This document shows, piece after piece, positions 21,904 to 33,936 of a DNA stretch of 64,000 nucleotides. Position 1 is the first letter of the stretch. Each line of letters starts with the position of its first letter. Origin of the DNA: Bombyx mori. Lineage: Eukaryota > Arthropoda > Insecta > Lepidoptera > Bombycidae. The notes beneath the pieces are model-generated. The model had not been told where the DNA came from and did not search any database. It saw only the letters and a list, made by a program, of their open reading frames with translations. Position numbers and translations under genes: made by a program. Location: contig NC_085132.1 in the NCBI RefSeq assembly GCF_030269925.1, positions 5,602,501 to 5,666,500 on the forward strand. Direction: 5' to 3'.

Positions 21904-22062
21904 CTAGCTGTACCGGTCCGCTTCGCTGGGCATTTTAAATTAACATTATTATTTCTCACCCCCACAAAGATTCTCATCATTAAAGCCCCCGCAACTGGCT
22001 TAGGGAGTCCAATACTCATATAAATATTAGCCTATCCATTAAGTACATGTATTTTCTACATT
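21904..22062 (-). mobile_element. Helitron-type element, family B, truncated by Bm1
   Basis: Begins with CTAGCTGTACCGGTCCGCTT on the plus strand, the reverse of the CTAG 3' end of 28636-28880. It matches that element to about 22062, where the adjacent SINE begins. Confidence 0.75.
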
Positions 22063-22071
22063 TTTTTTTAT

Positions 22072-22307
22072 TCTTACATGGTTGGACGAGCTCACAGTCC
22101 ACCTGGTGTTAAGTGGTTACTGGAGCCCATAGACATCTACAACGTAAATGCGCCATCCACCTTAAGATATTGGTTCTAAGGTCTCATTATAGTTACAACG
22201 GCTGCCCCACCCTTCAAACCGAAACGCATTACTGCTTCACGGCAGAAATAGGCGGGGTGGTGATACCTACCCGTACGAACTCACAAGAGGTCGTACCACC
22301 AGTAAAA
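22072..22307 (-). repeat. Bm1 SINE, 5'-truncated
   Basis: Reverse Bm1 from a GGTTGGACGAGCTCACAGTC end to the GAGGTCGTACCACCAGTAA block. Confidence 0.9.
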
Positions 22308-22693
22308 CCAGTGGGTTTGATTTTAATACATTCCTCACCCACTCTTTCTCTTTGTCGCATCACTCTTATCAGAGCGGTCTTGGTCGTCATTCGTTATTAT
22401 TATACTCACTAATATTCTTTAATTGTAATGACTTCGTGACTACATACGGTACATCTGGAGTACCTACCTAAAGCGTTTTAAGGAAATAGTCTTACAAGGA
22501 ATACAAAAATTAAATTTCACGTACTGAACCCTTACGCAAAAAATTGCTTAATTTTAACGTAGCATTTTAATAGACGAACATAATTAATTAGCAATCAACG
22601 CTAACATTATAATAAAGATAAATCGTCATCGTCATCGTGTTTAAAAACAAAATACAAAATAATCAGTAACAGTTTTGTTATTGTAGTGTAAAT
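22308..22693 (+). promoter_or_regulatory. Upstream region of lectin gene 3
   Basis: Not alignable by eye to the promoters of genes 1 and 2. A TCAGT initiator-like motif is at 22663-22667 and a weak TTTAAAAA lies about 24 bases before it. A TCGTCATCGTCATCG repeat lies near 22624. Confidence 0.35.
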
Positions 22694-25600
22694 ATGAAAG
22701 CGGCGAATAAAAGTCTTGTTTTCGGATTGATTCTTATTTGTTCAGGTGAGTTATTTCAGTGATGTTTTTTTAATGAATTTAATTTTAACCAATCAAGGCA
22801 AGCACTCACCTACTCCTCGTCTAACTAACCTTTATAATAATCTAGTTAGAAAAGTTGAAAACCTTGACATATTTGGCGATTCCTTTCCAATATTTGAGAA
22901 CAAAATTATAAAAAGTTGTTGTTGAACCTCAGCCTCGGCCTTGGTCTGAGTACTCGGGTATTACTGTCCTTGTTGTCTTTCTGTTTTTAATTTTTTATTA
23001 TTATTTATAGTATTGTAAAATCTCTATTAATATGTTAATGTAATGCATGCTGTGATTAGTATATATTTAGAGCCTATAATTAGAGTTGCAGTTATCAATT
23101 GCTCTAAACATGTCAATGTTATTTTATGTCTTACTGTAAACCCTGTCGGTAATCCTTAAATAAATAAATAAATAATTTTTTCTAATACTCAACTCAATTT
23201 GAAAGTGTTCGCATTCACTAAGAACGAGACATAAGCTGTCAGATTAAATAGCACTCTAAATAGTTGTTTAGAAAGACACATTTTAAATTTTTATTTTCAT
23301 ACAGTGGTATTAAAAAAAAACTGTAATTGAAAAACATAGTGAACCAATAGAGTACGTGCGTAGGTTCATAGTTTACGTAAAGAGGAGCTATATGTAAAAT
23401 AAAAATGGTTGACAATAAATAGGATAACGAAAACAATTAATTAAATACTCATTATTTTTTATTTAATAATAACTTTTACTGTCCATATACTGATATTTGG
23501 TTACGGTCTAATGTTAATGACTCAATTTTCATGAACTATTTTGTTACATAGGTCTCGATAGTTTTAGATATTTGTACCAAGTTCCATAAACTTTTCGTCT
23601 TAGTCTGAATGTTTATCCGATTACCAAGACATACCTTATTGTTTTTAGATTGCCGCGTAAACTTAAAGTAGACAACCGTGATTTCATGTGTTACGTGTGA
23701 CGTCATTTGACATTTAAATAAATTACGTGTTAACCATTAATCAAACGAAATTTACAAGTCGTGGACAGAATTGGGGGTAGCTGGAAATGGAAGGGGACAG
23801 CCGAAGATCGGGCTCAATGGTGTGGACTGGGAGAGGCGTATGACCAGCAGAAGATTGTCGTGGGCTGATAATAATGATGATGATTACAAAAAAAAAAAAT
23901 TACTGCGTGCCATCTCTGTAACGCTTTTATAGTCGAGACGAAATCCCTAGAATCGTCCAGAATATTCCGAAAAATTTGAGTATTATGTGTTTCCGCTATA
24001 TGACAATAGATGGCGCTGTACTTCGCGAGCGTTCTAGATGCTACTAAATCCTTCGATATTTGTTCGGCTATTCGGTGATAGATGGCGTTACTCTTACCGG
24101 CGTAGCAATATTTAAATTTGATTTCATGCACAGTTGTCGGCCAACAGTTTCGATATGACTATACGTACTTCAGGAATATCAACGGGTGGTTGAAGCTTCA
24201 GGAGATTCCAGCTATTTGGCAAGAGGCTCGATTAAGATGTCATTTGGAAGGTTTGTTATTTACATATGTTAGTTACATGTGACAAATTACAATACTTCTT
24301 GTCTCTATTATGTAAACAAAAAAAGAATGATGTGGATGGTTCTTTCTGATAATCAAGATAGTTTTATGATACCAAGAATGCTTTTTTTTTGTATTTTAAT
24401 AATAAATGTACACATTAACTTATCTATTTAATTTTATATTTGTCATTTCTGTGGCTTTCCTGACCTTCGTAATTTTGACAACAATATGAAGTAAGTATTA
24501 ATTGAATAAATTTTTCATCTCTAAGTCCATGCAAAAATTTCATGCAATTTCATTATGACGTAACGTATTTGCCAAACAGGATCTGTATTGGCTTCACCTC
24601 TGGACGCTGCTTTAAAAAGCAGCATGCTGTCTTTGATAACAAATAAGAAGAGTTCGTGTGGCATCTACACTGGTATTCATGCGTTATTCTCGAGAGGAGA
24701 CTTCCGTTCAATTGAAGGTCTGTCACATTTTATGGAGATTGATATTTTTTTAAATTTAGCTTTAACTAAAGTACTACCTAGTTGTCTAGCAAAGATAAAT
24801 GTCGCCGTTGACAATGTTAGCACAATGAAAGTCTTTCAACTGTATCAATCGTTTATTATGAAAATTTTGAAGACACTATCATTGATATTATAGTCGTGTA
24901 GTACAAATTTGTTTAAATGCAGCCATAATTCAACTGAGTCTTAAGTTATTTTTTTTGTCTCTACGTGAAGTAAATTTGATGCTCGCACTGGTTTACTATT
25001 TTTTTAATAAAATATATCCAGTTTCGGAACTTTCCTTTTCGAAAATTAAAAAGAAAAAGTATGAACTCGTTAATTTGTCAAACAATCTGCGTCTAGGAAA
25101 ACAAATTAACTGTGGACTTTTTCGCACACTTCACTTTATGGAAAGCATTTTAGTTTCTGAAGTGGATAATTCACGTTTAAAAATAATTAGGGTAATGTCT
25201 GTCGAAGTTCCTAAATAAATAAATCACGCTAAACTGCAAAATGGGTAGATGTTGTGTCAATTTCAAAACCTTCGAAGGCAGTTGAGCGTAAAGCCCATCT
25301 GATGGTGGGTGCTTACCATCGCCAATAATAATCAGCAGTGCCTGAGGCAAAGCAAAGAAGCTGTCCACCGTTAAGTATTTGTAACGGACGTGACGTCAGC
25401 TGCCATGCCCTGCCGCCAGCCATGCCGTCAAGCCATGTTAACACGCCCCCTTCCGCCAACGCCACTAGCCAAAGCCAACGAAGGGGGGATAGTGTTAATA
25501 AAACAAGCCATGCCGGCGATTTCTACCTGCTTTCTGCATTCTCGCACAAATAAAAGAACTTGTCGTTACGCTGCTGGTTTTTTTGTCACACCATTTGCAA

Positions 25601-28349
25601 AATTTATTTGAACCCTCGTTCGAAGTTGATATTTGGGTATACACCAGAAGAATTAATTGATATAATCATACACGGAATAGATCTATTCCGTGTAATCATA
25701 CTACATGGCACTGCTGCAGTTCATATTATAATAAGGATATTTGTTATCATCAGGAGTTCTACTGGCAAAAATTCCTCATGATTGGGCCGATTATGAACCA
25801 GATAATGCTGGAGGTGACGAAAATTGTATCCTGATGTATCCTGATGGAAGCTTCGCCGATGTTAATTGCACTGATACGTTCCAGTACGTTTGCTATAAGA
25901 AAAAGACTTCAACTGTTGCTATGTCTTCCTGTGGCAGTGTAGACAGTGGTCAGTACTTGTTAATTATTATTATATATTAGTATTTACTAGCGGTCACGCA
26001 GTAGTCAAAATTCGACTAATTGAAATTGTAAGTTTGTACTCTATTATGATTCTATTTTCAAAGACTATTATACTTCTACTAGCGACCCGCCCTCGCTTCG
26101 CTTCGGAAACATTAAAACACACATGAAACCAAAAAAATAAAATAAAAAAAATAAAAAAAAGTAGCCTATGTTCATCAGGGACAATGTCGGCTTCTAATGG
26201 AAAAAGAATTTTTCAAATCGGTCCAGTAGTTTCGGAGCCTATTCGAAACAAACAAACAAACAAATCTTTCCTCTTTATAATATTAGTATATATAATCACA
26301 AATTTCGCCAAGAATACACTATAGAAAAATATTAATAAAGGCAAACAATATATTTTGATCTATTCTCAATTTGACCACAGACGTCCAGAACAAAAGTTTG
26401 ACAATAAATAAATAATATGCTTGCGTGTGTGCGTCAAATTCGCGGTAATGTGTGTAATGTTTTTTTTATTCATTTAATGTATTTTATAGGCATAATTTAA
26501 AAAAATATTAACATTCTGCACTCCTTCTCTATGTTCTCTATAAGTGTGGGAAATTTCATACTCCTCCGTCCGCGCAATTTTCGTAAAAAGGGATACAAAG
26601 TTTTTCCTTCACGTATTAATATATAGATTATTATACATTGAAAGAGCATCTTCAGCGATGAGTTTTTCTGTATTCCAGTTCGTTTAAATTTTCCTGTCTT
26701 ATTTCTTGGCCTCATTCCTTTTATTATGCTGCACAGGAATTCGGCATGAGTTATACCACAGGTCGCCTTCCATCAGCCCTCCTTGGATTATATCTCCAGT
26801 AGTGGAATGCCTCTTCCTTGCAACGTACTGTGGCGCGTGGGGAAGGAGGAACTGTTTGTTTCTTTTTCTCATTTTAATATTTCTTTTGCTTTCTGTCATC
26901 GTTTTAAATTAAAACAGTCATTTTAATTTAGTCGTATTTTAATTTCAGAATATACTCTCAGCAAAGAGACGGGAAATTGTTACAAATTTCATAAAGTTCC
27001 TCGCACGTGGTCGCGCGCCTACATGACCTGCTTAGCCGAGGGAGGATACCTGACGATTATCAACAGCCAACAAGAGGCTACGTTCCTTAAGGAACTTTTC
27101 GCGAAGAACCCTGCCTCTCATATGGTTGGAAGATTCTGGAAAGATATCGCTTTCATTGGCTTACACGACTGGAATGAGCACGGAGAATGGTTGACTATTA
27201 ATGGTTTGTTATCACATAAATAGTTGTCGCTCGTTTTTATCCTATATGCTTAGAACGTGGCATGGTTTGATTTCTGAATTAGGTGTGCAAGTATTTAGTT
27301 TTTTTTAATTGCCTACACGGGTAAACTGGGTCACGATCCATCTAATGTTATGTAGTTCCTCGAGCCCCTCAATAACGTAGAAGTGATCACTCGTCCAGAC
27401 ACAAAAGTATCAGTTATATAGTAAAAATGACTGCACCGCCCTTTAAACAGGAGCGCATAGCTGCTTCGCAGGAGGATGGTAACTCAATATGCGGATTCAC
27501 AAGACACTCTATCATCAATAATTATGCATACTAATATATATATATATTTTCGTATATGTATATTTTCTTTCTTTTTTTTCTTAGATGGGTAGATGAGCTC
27601 ACAGCCTACCTGGTGTTAAGTGGTTACTGGAACCCATAGAAATCTACAACGTATAATACATGCGCCATTCACCTTGAGATATAAGTTCTAAGGTCTCAGT
27701 ATAGTTACAACGGCTGCCCGGCTTCAAACCGAAACGGATTACTGCTTCACGGCAGAAATAGGCAGGGTTGTGGTACCTTCCACCTATCTTCCGCCGAGCG
27801 GGTGATATTGCTCGGTAGACCGACGGTCCATGTGTTGTTGTTCGGAACTTGTATATATGCATGCCTATCTTGAAACTGTTGCAAGCGAGATTCAGGCGTG
27901 TTTGAATTCGGAACGTCAAAAGTGTCATCGAGCGACGTCCACTATGACACTTTCCCCGTTTAATTCCAGCTGCCAAGGGCGGCGCATTGATTTCATATTT
28001 CATACATTTATATATCTTTAATTTGTCACATATGGACTAATAAAGATATCAATTAATACAGCCCACTCTCATTAAACTTACTACTACGCAGCAGGCGTCT
28101 GTCAAATATCTTGTATTGTATGATGGCTACCGCCACAAGTGTATTTCAATTTTAATTCTAGGTGAGACATTACAAGAGGCCGGCTACGACAAGTGGTCTG
28201 CCGGTGAACCGAATAATTCGACTGGCGGTGAATACTGCGGCTCAATATATCGTTCGGCGCTGATCAACGACCTTTGGTGTGGAAGACCAGCACCGTTTAT
28301 CTGCGAGAAGGAACCTCGCAGCTTACTCCGAGAGCACGACGACAAATGA
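22694..28349 (+). CDS. Dual-CRD C-type lectin, immulectin-like (lectin gene 3)
   Basis: Exons 22694-22745, 24134-24250, 24580-24717, 25754-25948, 26949-27203 and 28162-28349 join to 314 residues. Intron positions and phases equal those of genes 1 and 2; exon 2 is one codon longer because the acceptor lies three bases further upstream (VVGQQF after the signal peptide rather than DGQQF). The signal peptide (MKAANKSLVFGLILICS) has diverged, while CRD1 and CRD2 remain very similar. CRD1 has EPD and the NCT sequon (context NCTDTF); CRD2 has EPN at 268-270, NST and the INDLWC block, and the tail is EPRSLLREHDDK. Introns share little with genes 1 and 2, so this is an older duplicate. An LTR-type remnant ends 26 bases before exon 2. 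No disabling change is seen. Confidence 0.9.
23757..23887 (+). repeat. RTE-type LINE 3' end
   Basis: GGACTGGGAGAGGCGTATGA followed by CCAGCAGAAGATTGTCGTGG and a GATGATGAT tail is the standard 3' end of lepidopteran RTE-like elements, as I know them. It lies in intron 1 of lectin gene 3. Confidence 0.7.
23900..24107 (+). mobile_element. LTR-type remnant, 5'-truncated (intron 1, lectin gene 3)
   Basis: Related to the right half of the solo LTR at 16673-17044: shared CGTGCCATCTC, ACGCTTTTATAG, AATAGATGGCG and GATAGATGGCGTTACTCTTA blocks, in the same orientation. It ends GTAGCA at 24107, close to the exon 2 acceptor. Confidence 0.75.
25264..25352 (-). repeat. LINE 3'-tail fragment
   Basis: GCCCATCTGATGGTGGGTGC and the GCAGTGCCTGAGGCAAAGC block match, diverged, the Jockey-type tail at 55240-55320. 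Confidence 0.55.
25987..26627 (-). mobile_element. Helitron-type element, family C, with a nested second Helitron
   Basis: The plus strand starts CTAGCGGTCACGCAGTAGTC and ends TATTAATATATAGA, the reverse of a TC...CTAG element. It is the family of 53563-53981 but longer because 26079-26292 is inserted in it. It lies in intron 4 of lectin gene 3. Confidence 0.78.
26079..26292 (-). mobile_element. Helitron-type element nested in 25987-26627
   Basis: The plus strand reads CTAGCGACCCGCCCTCGCTT at the left and TTTATAATATTAGTATAT at the right. It splits a CTTCTATAATCAC sequence that is continuous in the copy at about 53646. It carries the near-terminal GC-rich stretch and AAACAAACAAACAAA run usual for such elements. 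Confidence 0.78.
27573..27790 (-). repeat. Bm1 SINE, 5'-truncated (intron 5, lectin gene 3)
   Basis: Reverse Bm1 from TTCTTAGATGGGTAGATGAG to the GGCAGGGTTGTGGTACC block. Confidence 0.9.
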
Positions 28350-28635
28350 GTGATACTAATTCCGAGTTAACATTTCGAGTTAGTTGCAAGGATCAAAACA
28401 ATGAAATGATGTTATTTATTTACGAAAAATTAAACGTATTAAATAGGTATTATGAGGTTTTTATTGTTTTTCCATTTATTACTGTTTGTTAGGTTCTGCT
28501 TACTCTGAGAGCACGACGAATTCTTATTGCATAATCTAAATGTCAACTGTTCGGACTAAGGTTCGGCCAATTAGTATTTTCAATGGATTTTGTCAATTGT
28601 AAACATAGTGAAGAACTTTAGTCCCTAATATTGTA
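28350..28635. other. 3' flank of lectin gene 3
   Basis: The first 150 bases resemble the 3' regions of genes 1 and 2, including an AAATTAAACGTATT block. No further gene. Confidence 0.5.
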
Positions 28636-28880
28636 TCTATACTAATATATAAATCTACAGCGGTTTTTACGGATGTTCCGTTATAAATACTGAACCGTGC
28701 ATCCGATGGAATTGAAACTTGGTATCCATGTAGAAAATACATGTACTTAATGGATAGGCTAATATTTATATGAGTATTGGACTCCCTACACCAGTTGCGG
28801 GGGCGTTAATGATGAAAATCTTAGTGGGGAAATAATAATGTTAATTTTAAATGCCCAGCGAAGCGGACGGGTACAGCTAG
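28636..28880 (+). mobile_element. Helitron-type element, family B
   Basis: 245 bases from TCTATACTAATATATAAATC to GGGTACAGCTAG between A and T. Copies at 33235-33462 and, reversed, 21904-22062. Non-coding. Confidence 0.8.
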
Positions 28881-29572
28881 TAGTTTTCTAAATTTATATT
28901 CTTCTAATTAAAAAATATATTTCTAGTATAGAAATCACTAGCGTATTTTCATCGGGTTTTCGCGAGTTGTAGACGTAATTGAAACCGCTTTTACGGCTTA
29001 ATGTCAAGTTTATAATTGCCATTATATTATTTTCGACGTATCGAATGCTTTTGACTGAATCACATCAGATAAGTGCTAAAGCTGAAGCCACCAGCTACCT
29101 TAGCGTCGAGGGTCGCTGGTGGGACTCCCACATCGGGCAAACATTTGTGTGTTGAGCAGGTTTGTTTGCTCTTTGTCTGGGTTTTTATTATCTATATACG
29201 TATATATTTAAACACATATAAATATGTACATATATCAGTGTTTGGTACCCATAGCACAGGGAATCCTAATTTGGGGCGTATGCGTAACTTGTTTCCAGTT
29301 ATTTATTTACCGTTTTCGAATATGGAAATTTTCCTTAATTTAATCCAAAACAATTAAGTTTCCTAGTCATTCATTGTTACGAGATTTAATTAAAAACTAA
29401 CTTTCATGTAACACTAGAATTCCAAATGATTCTGAAGTCCATTTTGCGAATTTAATCAATCCGATAAAGTCCAGAGCGATTGATTATTGTAACATTGTTC
29501 GTTGAAAATACTTAAGTGAAAATTAGACAATGAAAATGTTTTTTTCGTTGATGTAGTTATTAAAAGACTATA
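28881..29572. other. Non-coding; diverged SINE-like body at about 29080-29330
   Basis: A block with GGTACCCATAGCACAGGGAA and TCCTAATTTGG resembles the body of the tRNA-derived SINEs at 12700 and 52680. No ORF of interest. Confidence 0.4.
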
Positions 29573-30018
29573 AGTCGTCGTGGCCTAAAGGATAAGACGT
29601 CCGGTGCATTCGTTGTTGCGATGCACCGGTGTTCGAATCCCGCAGGCGGGTACCAATTTTTCTAATGAAATACGTACTTAACAAATGTTCACGATTGACT
29701 TCCACGGTGAAGGATCCATCATGTAATAAAAATCAAACCCGCAAAATTATAATTTGCGTAATTACTGGTGGTAGGACCTCTTGTGAGTCCGCACGGGTAG
29801 GTACCACCGCCCCGCCTATTTCTGCCGTGAAGCAGTAATGCGTTTCGGTTTGAAGGGTGGGGCAGCCGTTGTGACAATACTGAGACCTTAGAACTATATC
29901 TCAAGGTGTGTGGCGCATTTACGTTGTAGATGTCTATGGGCTCCAGTAACCACTTAACACCAGGTGGGCTGTGAGCTCGTCCACACACATAAGCAATAAA
30001 AAAATAAAAAAATAAAAA
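29573..30018 (+). repeat. Full-length Bm1 SINE
   Basis: Complete copy: head CGTCGTGGCCTAAAGGATAA, B-box GGTGTTCGAATCCCGC, internal CCTCTTGTGAGTCCGCACGG, and end CACATAAGCAATAAAA with an A-rich tail. About 440 bases; the best full copy here together with 62534-62950. Confidence 0.95.
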
Positions 30019-30417
30019 ACGTAATTTATACAGTATCTCCGTTATTTTTTCGACAAATAGATTAAGAGTTTAATGGCGGTATACTTGTTTGTTAAATACT
30101 CTGTTTCAAGACGATTCTATGTATTTAAGCTCGCTAAGGATCATCGCTAAAGTTCTACAATTATACGGAGATCCAGCTCGCCTGAGGTATATGCATTAAA
30201 GCTGATAAAATGAACAGCTTTCATTAGAGTACATTTACGTGTTGCTCGGTAACTGACCTTTGGGTAATTTGTTCAAATTTTAAGCGAGCATTAAACTACC
30301 TGATAGTGAGTGGTTACTTACTACGCTGAAGTCAGTAATTTATTGTTGAATCAAGCGGGTTTCGGTATTCAAATACTCGATTGTTACCTTTAAAAAAGAG
30401 GCTGCATTACAACTGCT

Positions 30418-31085
30418 TTTTTTTTCTGGGCTGGGGTCCCTACCTTCTACGAGGTCCCTTGGCGCGTAGTCTACGTGGGACTGGACGTTGCGCAGATGTT
30501 GGGAGCGGACCGCGGGCCCAAAGTATGGAATTTACAGCTTTACCCAATAAACGACTCCCCTGAGCTCTCGCCCAAGTGTTCGATCCCCCCTGAGATCAGA
30601 AACGGGGTAGGGTAAGGGGGTTACCGCAGTCAACACTGCTACCAGACAGGTACCTCACGGACGCCCGGCTGACGGAGCCTTTGAGGTGAAACGAAGGCCC
30701 TGAACGTCGGCCTCGGTACGGCACCCATCAGGCCAAGGCAGTGCCGCTGGTGTCATGGGGTTCCCCGCTGGGCCATACCGAGCTTGCCGGTCGCGATACC
30801 CCGTCAATCGGTGCTCTTATGTTGTGACTCCTGGGTGGCGTGCTAAAGTGCTGGCAGTACGGCACGGCCTCGACCCCATCAGGTCACCCCGTATCCTTTA
30901 CCGGAAGGAGGCCACCGCATACAGGGGACGGCACGGTTCCTCTGGCCCCCGGATTGATGGCAACGGCTCGGCCCGGAGTAGAAAGAGTTCTTTCTGTCTC
31001 TTTCCGCCGTCTCCTTCTGGGAGATGATGGACTCGCAGAATTCAAGCATCGCCTTAGAGTTACGACAGCCTTCTCGTTGCCTTTT
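30418..31085 (-). repeat. 5'-truncated R1-clade LINE 3' end
   Basis: The minus strand encodes KAMLEFCESIISQKETAERD, matching KAMLDFCECTISQKEAAGR near the C-terminus of the ORF2 at 40733-43915. A GC-rich 3' untranslated region and a terminal A-run (T-run at 30418-30427) follow. Confidence 0.8.
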
Positions 31086-32395
31086 TTTAAATAATTGAGG
31101 ACAACTCACACACATTCATCTGGCCACAAACTAGAATTAATTCCCTGTATTATGGGGACCAAAGCCTGATCTACATATCGATATACGTTAAAATATATAT
31201 TTAAAAAAAAATAGCACCCAAAGGTGGAACAAACAAAACTGTTCATCATAGGAATGTTTTCCTAGAATTGGGAATCAAAACAAATTCACGACACTCGGGT
31301 CAGCAGTAAGAATGACAGGTCTGTTTATTCAGAATAGGAAAGTCATTACGACAACGACAACATTGTTTTGGTCGCTTTCGTTTATGGTTGCGGCGTGGAG
31401 ACCGCGGCTTTAAATCTGATTCGTATTTTGTATGAACTTTCACAAAAGCTAAAGCAGCTTAAATGCAGGAAAATAAGAAATAATTGTATTAAGATAGGCT
31501 CGTGATAATATTTTTGTTTGATTCCTTTCTATCGTATTATGAGTTAATAGGTATTTCAATATCAACAAAGTACTAGTGCATTCGTAGTGATTATTCAATA
31601 AAAAATCGATTGTCTGTAAAGTTGCTTTACTGACGATAGTTGAACGTGACAACGTCATAAGAAAATACTGATGGAATGGTTTCATTTTTCAAAAGAAAAT
31701 TTTAATTTAATTTGTTTGATAGATATTTTATATGGACAATTGACACCACATTCACTTTTCGACGAAAACATGTAAATGTATTATTGTATAGCAGCTGTCC
31801 ACGCGGAAGCATCGCTCACTCAAGTAGGAGAGAGACAGATGTCGAACGCTGCCGAACGCGGAGGCCGATTGTGCCTCTTTGTCGCTCGTTGCTCGCTCTC
31901 GCTTGCACTTCAAGCCTTAAATGGAAGTAACGCCGCATGAGTCATGTTTTTCGTGCGTGCAGCCGGCTCCATCGAATTATAAGACGTTGTCACGTCAATA
32001 AATAATTGTTGAAAATCGTTGTACTTCTAGTAAAATATACTGTAACGAAGGTCCAATTATACCATATGTTGTGTTATTATATGTTGACACTTTGCCCCGA
32101 GTCGACTTCCCAATTAAATTTTGATACTAAACAAACAGCTTTGGGCGAGGTACCGCGACCCACACGCAAATAGCTTTTGATTGTATTGAAGGTAAATTGA
32201 ACGAAACCCTAACGTCGTGATTAAAATCGACCAGTAATTTAAAAGCATTAATGTGTGTTCGCAGTAACAAATACATATTGTATAACTGTTTTTTTAATTA
32301 AAAAATATTAAATTTGTTTTTTTATTTACTAGCTTACTTAAAAAAATAGAATGCCTCGTACGTTAGAAGTGGTACAACTATAAACACATTTTTTC
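31086..32395. other. Unassigned, mostly AT-rich
   Basis: No gene recognised. A GC-richer patch at about 31790-31975 contains short ORFs only and matches nothing I know. Confidence 0.4.
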
Positions 32396-32399
32396 GTAT

Positions 32400-32660
32400 C
32401 AACCTAAGGGAATTTGCTTAAACTAGGACTGGAAAGAGCAGTGCTTCGCAGAATTTACCATCTGATCGAAATCGCGACCCTCTGAGAAGATCCGGCGAGT
32501 GATTCTGTTGGTTGGGTCCATAGGTTAATTCGCTCGTCGAACTGTTCTGACCTTGTCTGCGCGGCGCTTGAGGACCGCTGACAGAGGATCCTGAGGATCT
32601 GATGAGACATGTTGCGCGACGGCGACTGTGCGTTGTCCCGTCGCCTGAATCAGATGTGAG
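32400..32660 (-). repeat. LINE ORF2 C-terminus fragment (family of 1-1627, diverged)
   Basis: The minus strand encodes an Arg-rich end (VLKRRADKVRTVRRA, stop) and, past it, bases matching the 3' untranslated region at 1378-1440 (GATCTTCTCAGCGGGTCGCG in the left-edge LINE). Confidence 0.65.
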
Positions 32661-32799
32661 TTCGATTTTGTCTCAAAAAGAAGTAAAAAGATATATCCAC
32701 ATATCAGGGCATATGTGGACATAAAAACATAAAAAAATTTGGTCACTCAACACGTCCCTCCAACCTCCCATTAAACTCTCGTCATTTTGTTAGCATCTA

Positions 32800-32945
32800 T
32801 TTTTTTATTTATTTAACTTAATGTACAGAAGTACAATGGCGGACTTAATGCCTGAGGCATTCTCTACCAGTCAACCAAGGGTGGTGTAGAGAATCCTGTG
32901 GTAGGTGCATAACTTAATGTGAAAATAACCAAACCGATAATAATA
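32800..32945 (-). repeat. LINE 3'-tail fragment, unclassified
   Basis: GCGGACTTAATGCCTGAGGC and ATTCTCTACCAGTCAACCA form a recurrent lepidopteran LINE tail, from memory; only this copy is here. Confidence 0.45.
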
Positions 32946-33234
32946 CTTCATACATATACAAACACATACACGGTATATATACTATTTACTATTTAAAACA
33001 AACAGATTTTCCTTATAAGTCCGGCTTTCACAACCTAAACAGGTAATTATAATAAAATAAAAAGCCAGAGTATACAGAGATAATTATTCTGATTATAAAC
33101 ACAACTGAAGTTCAAACGTTTTGTGTAATTTCATTCGCAGGATTGTCGTTTTTAATTAAAGAGGGCTCTGTAAATAACTGTACAAAGAGCCCGAAGAATA
33201 TAACAGAAGTGATCTCTAATATAAGCACATAAAA

Positions 33235-33462
33235 TCTATACTAATATATAGGTATAAATAAGTCTATAGTGGTTTTTACGGATGTTCCGTTATAACTACT
33301 GAACCATGCATCCGATTGACTTGAAACTTGGTATTAATGTAGAAAATACATGCACTTAATGGATAGGCTAATATTTATATGAGTTCTGGACTCCCTAATA
33401 ATAATGACAATAAATAATAATGTTAATTTCAAATTCCCAGCGAAGCGGGCGAGCACGGCTAG
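33235..33462 (+). mobile_element. Helitron-type element, family B
   Basis: From TCTATACTAATATATAGG to GAGCACGGCTAG; matches 28636-28880 with a small internal difference near 33400. Confidence 0.78.
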
Positions 33463-33936
33463 TAAACTTATAATTATAATAAATGAAATCAAAAACCTTT
33501 AGTTTTCGAACTAGTAAGTGTGGTTATCTTTTTGCATTAATCAAATGAAATAATAATATAATTTCTGCGGTTTATTTAGTGATTTACAAATAATCCGAAC
33601 ACCATGTATGAAAGTTCTATTTTAATAGAATTATTGCTTTGATATAAATGTAGATTACCTTAAGCAAGGATATCAATTCGCTATAGATTATATTTGAGTT
33701 TTAATCCAAGTATACTTTTAGTTGCCGTAGTATAAAACAGAGATAATGTTTTAGAAAGATAGATTTGGAGATGTATTTGGACTGACTGGGAAATTATGTA
33801 ATATTGACCTGTAGCTCTAAATCTTCACCAACTTATTCGTGTGTCATTCACGCATAGTCTATAGGGTAGGTATACTAATATTACTATTTAGAACATACAT
33901 ATCTTGTACTTAGTTTTAACTATACTTTTATTTTTT
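33463..33936. other. Unassigned AT-rich spacer
   Basis: No gene or repeat recognised. Confidence 0.4.

Noticed and set aside
29573..29660. tRNA gene
   Set aside because: The A- and B-box-like text is the head of a Bm1 SINE and is repeated at several loci; no cloverleaf is complete. The same holds for 12600-12670 and 52800-52868.
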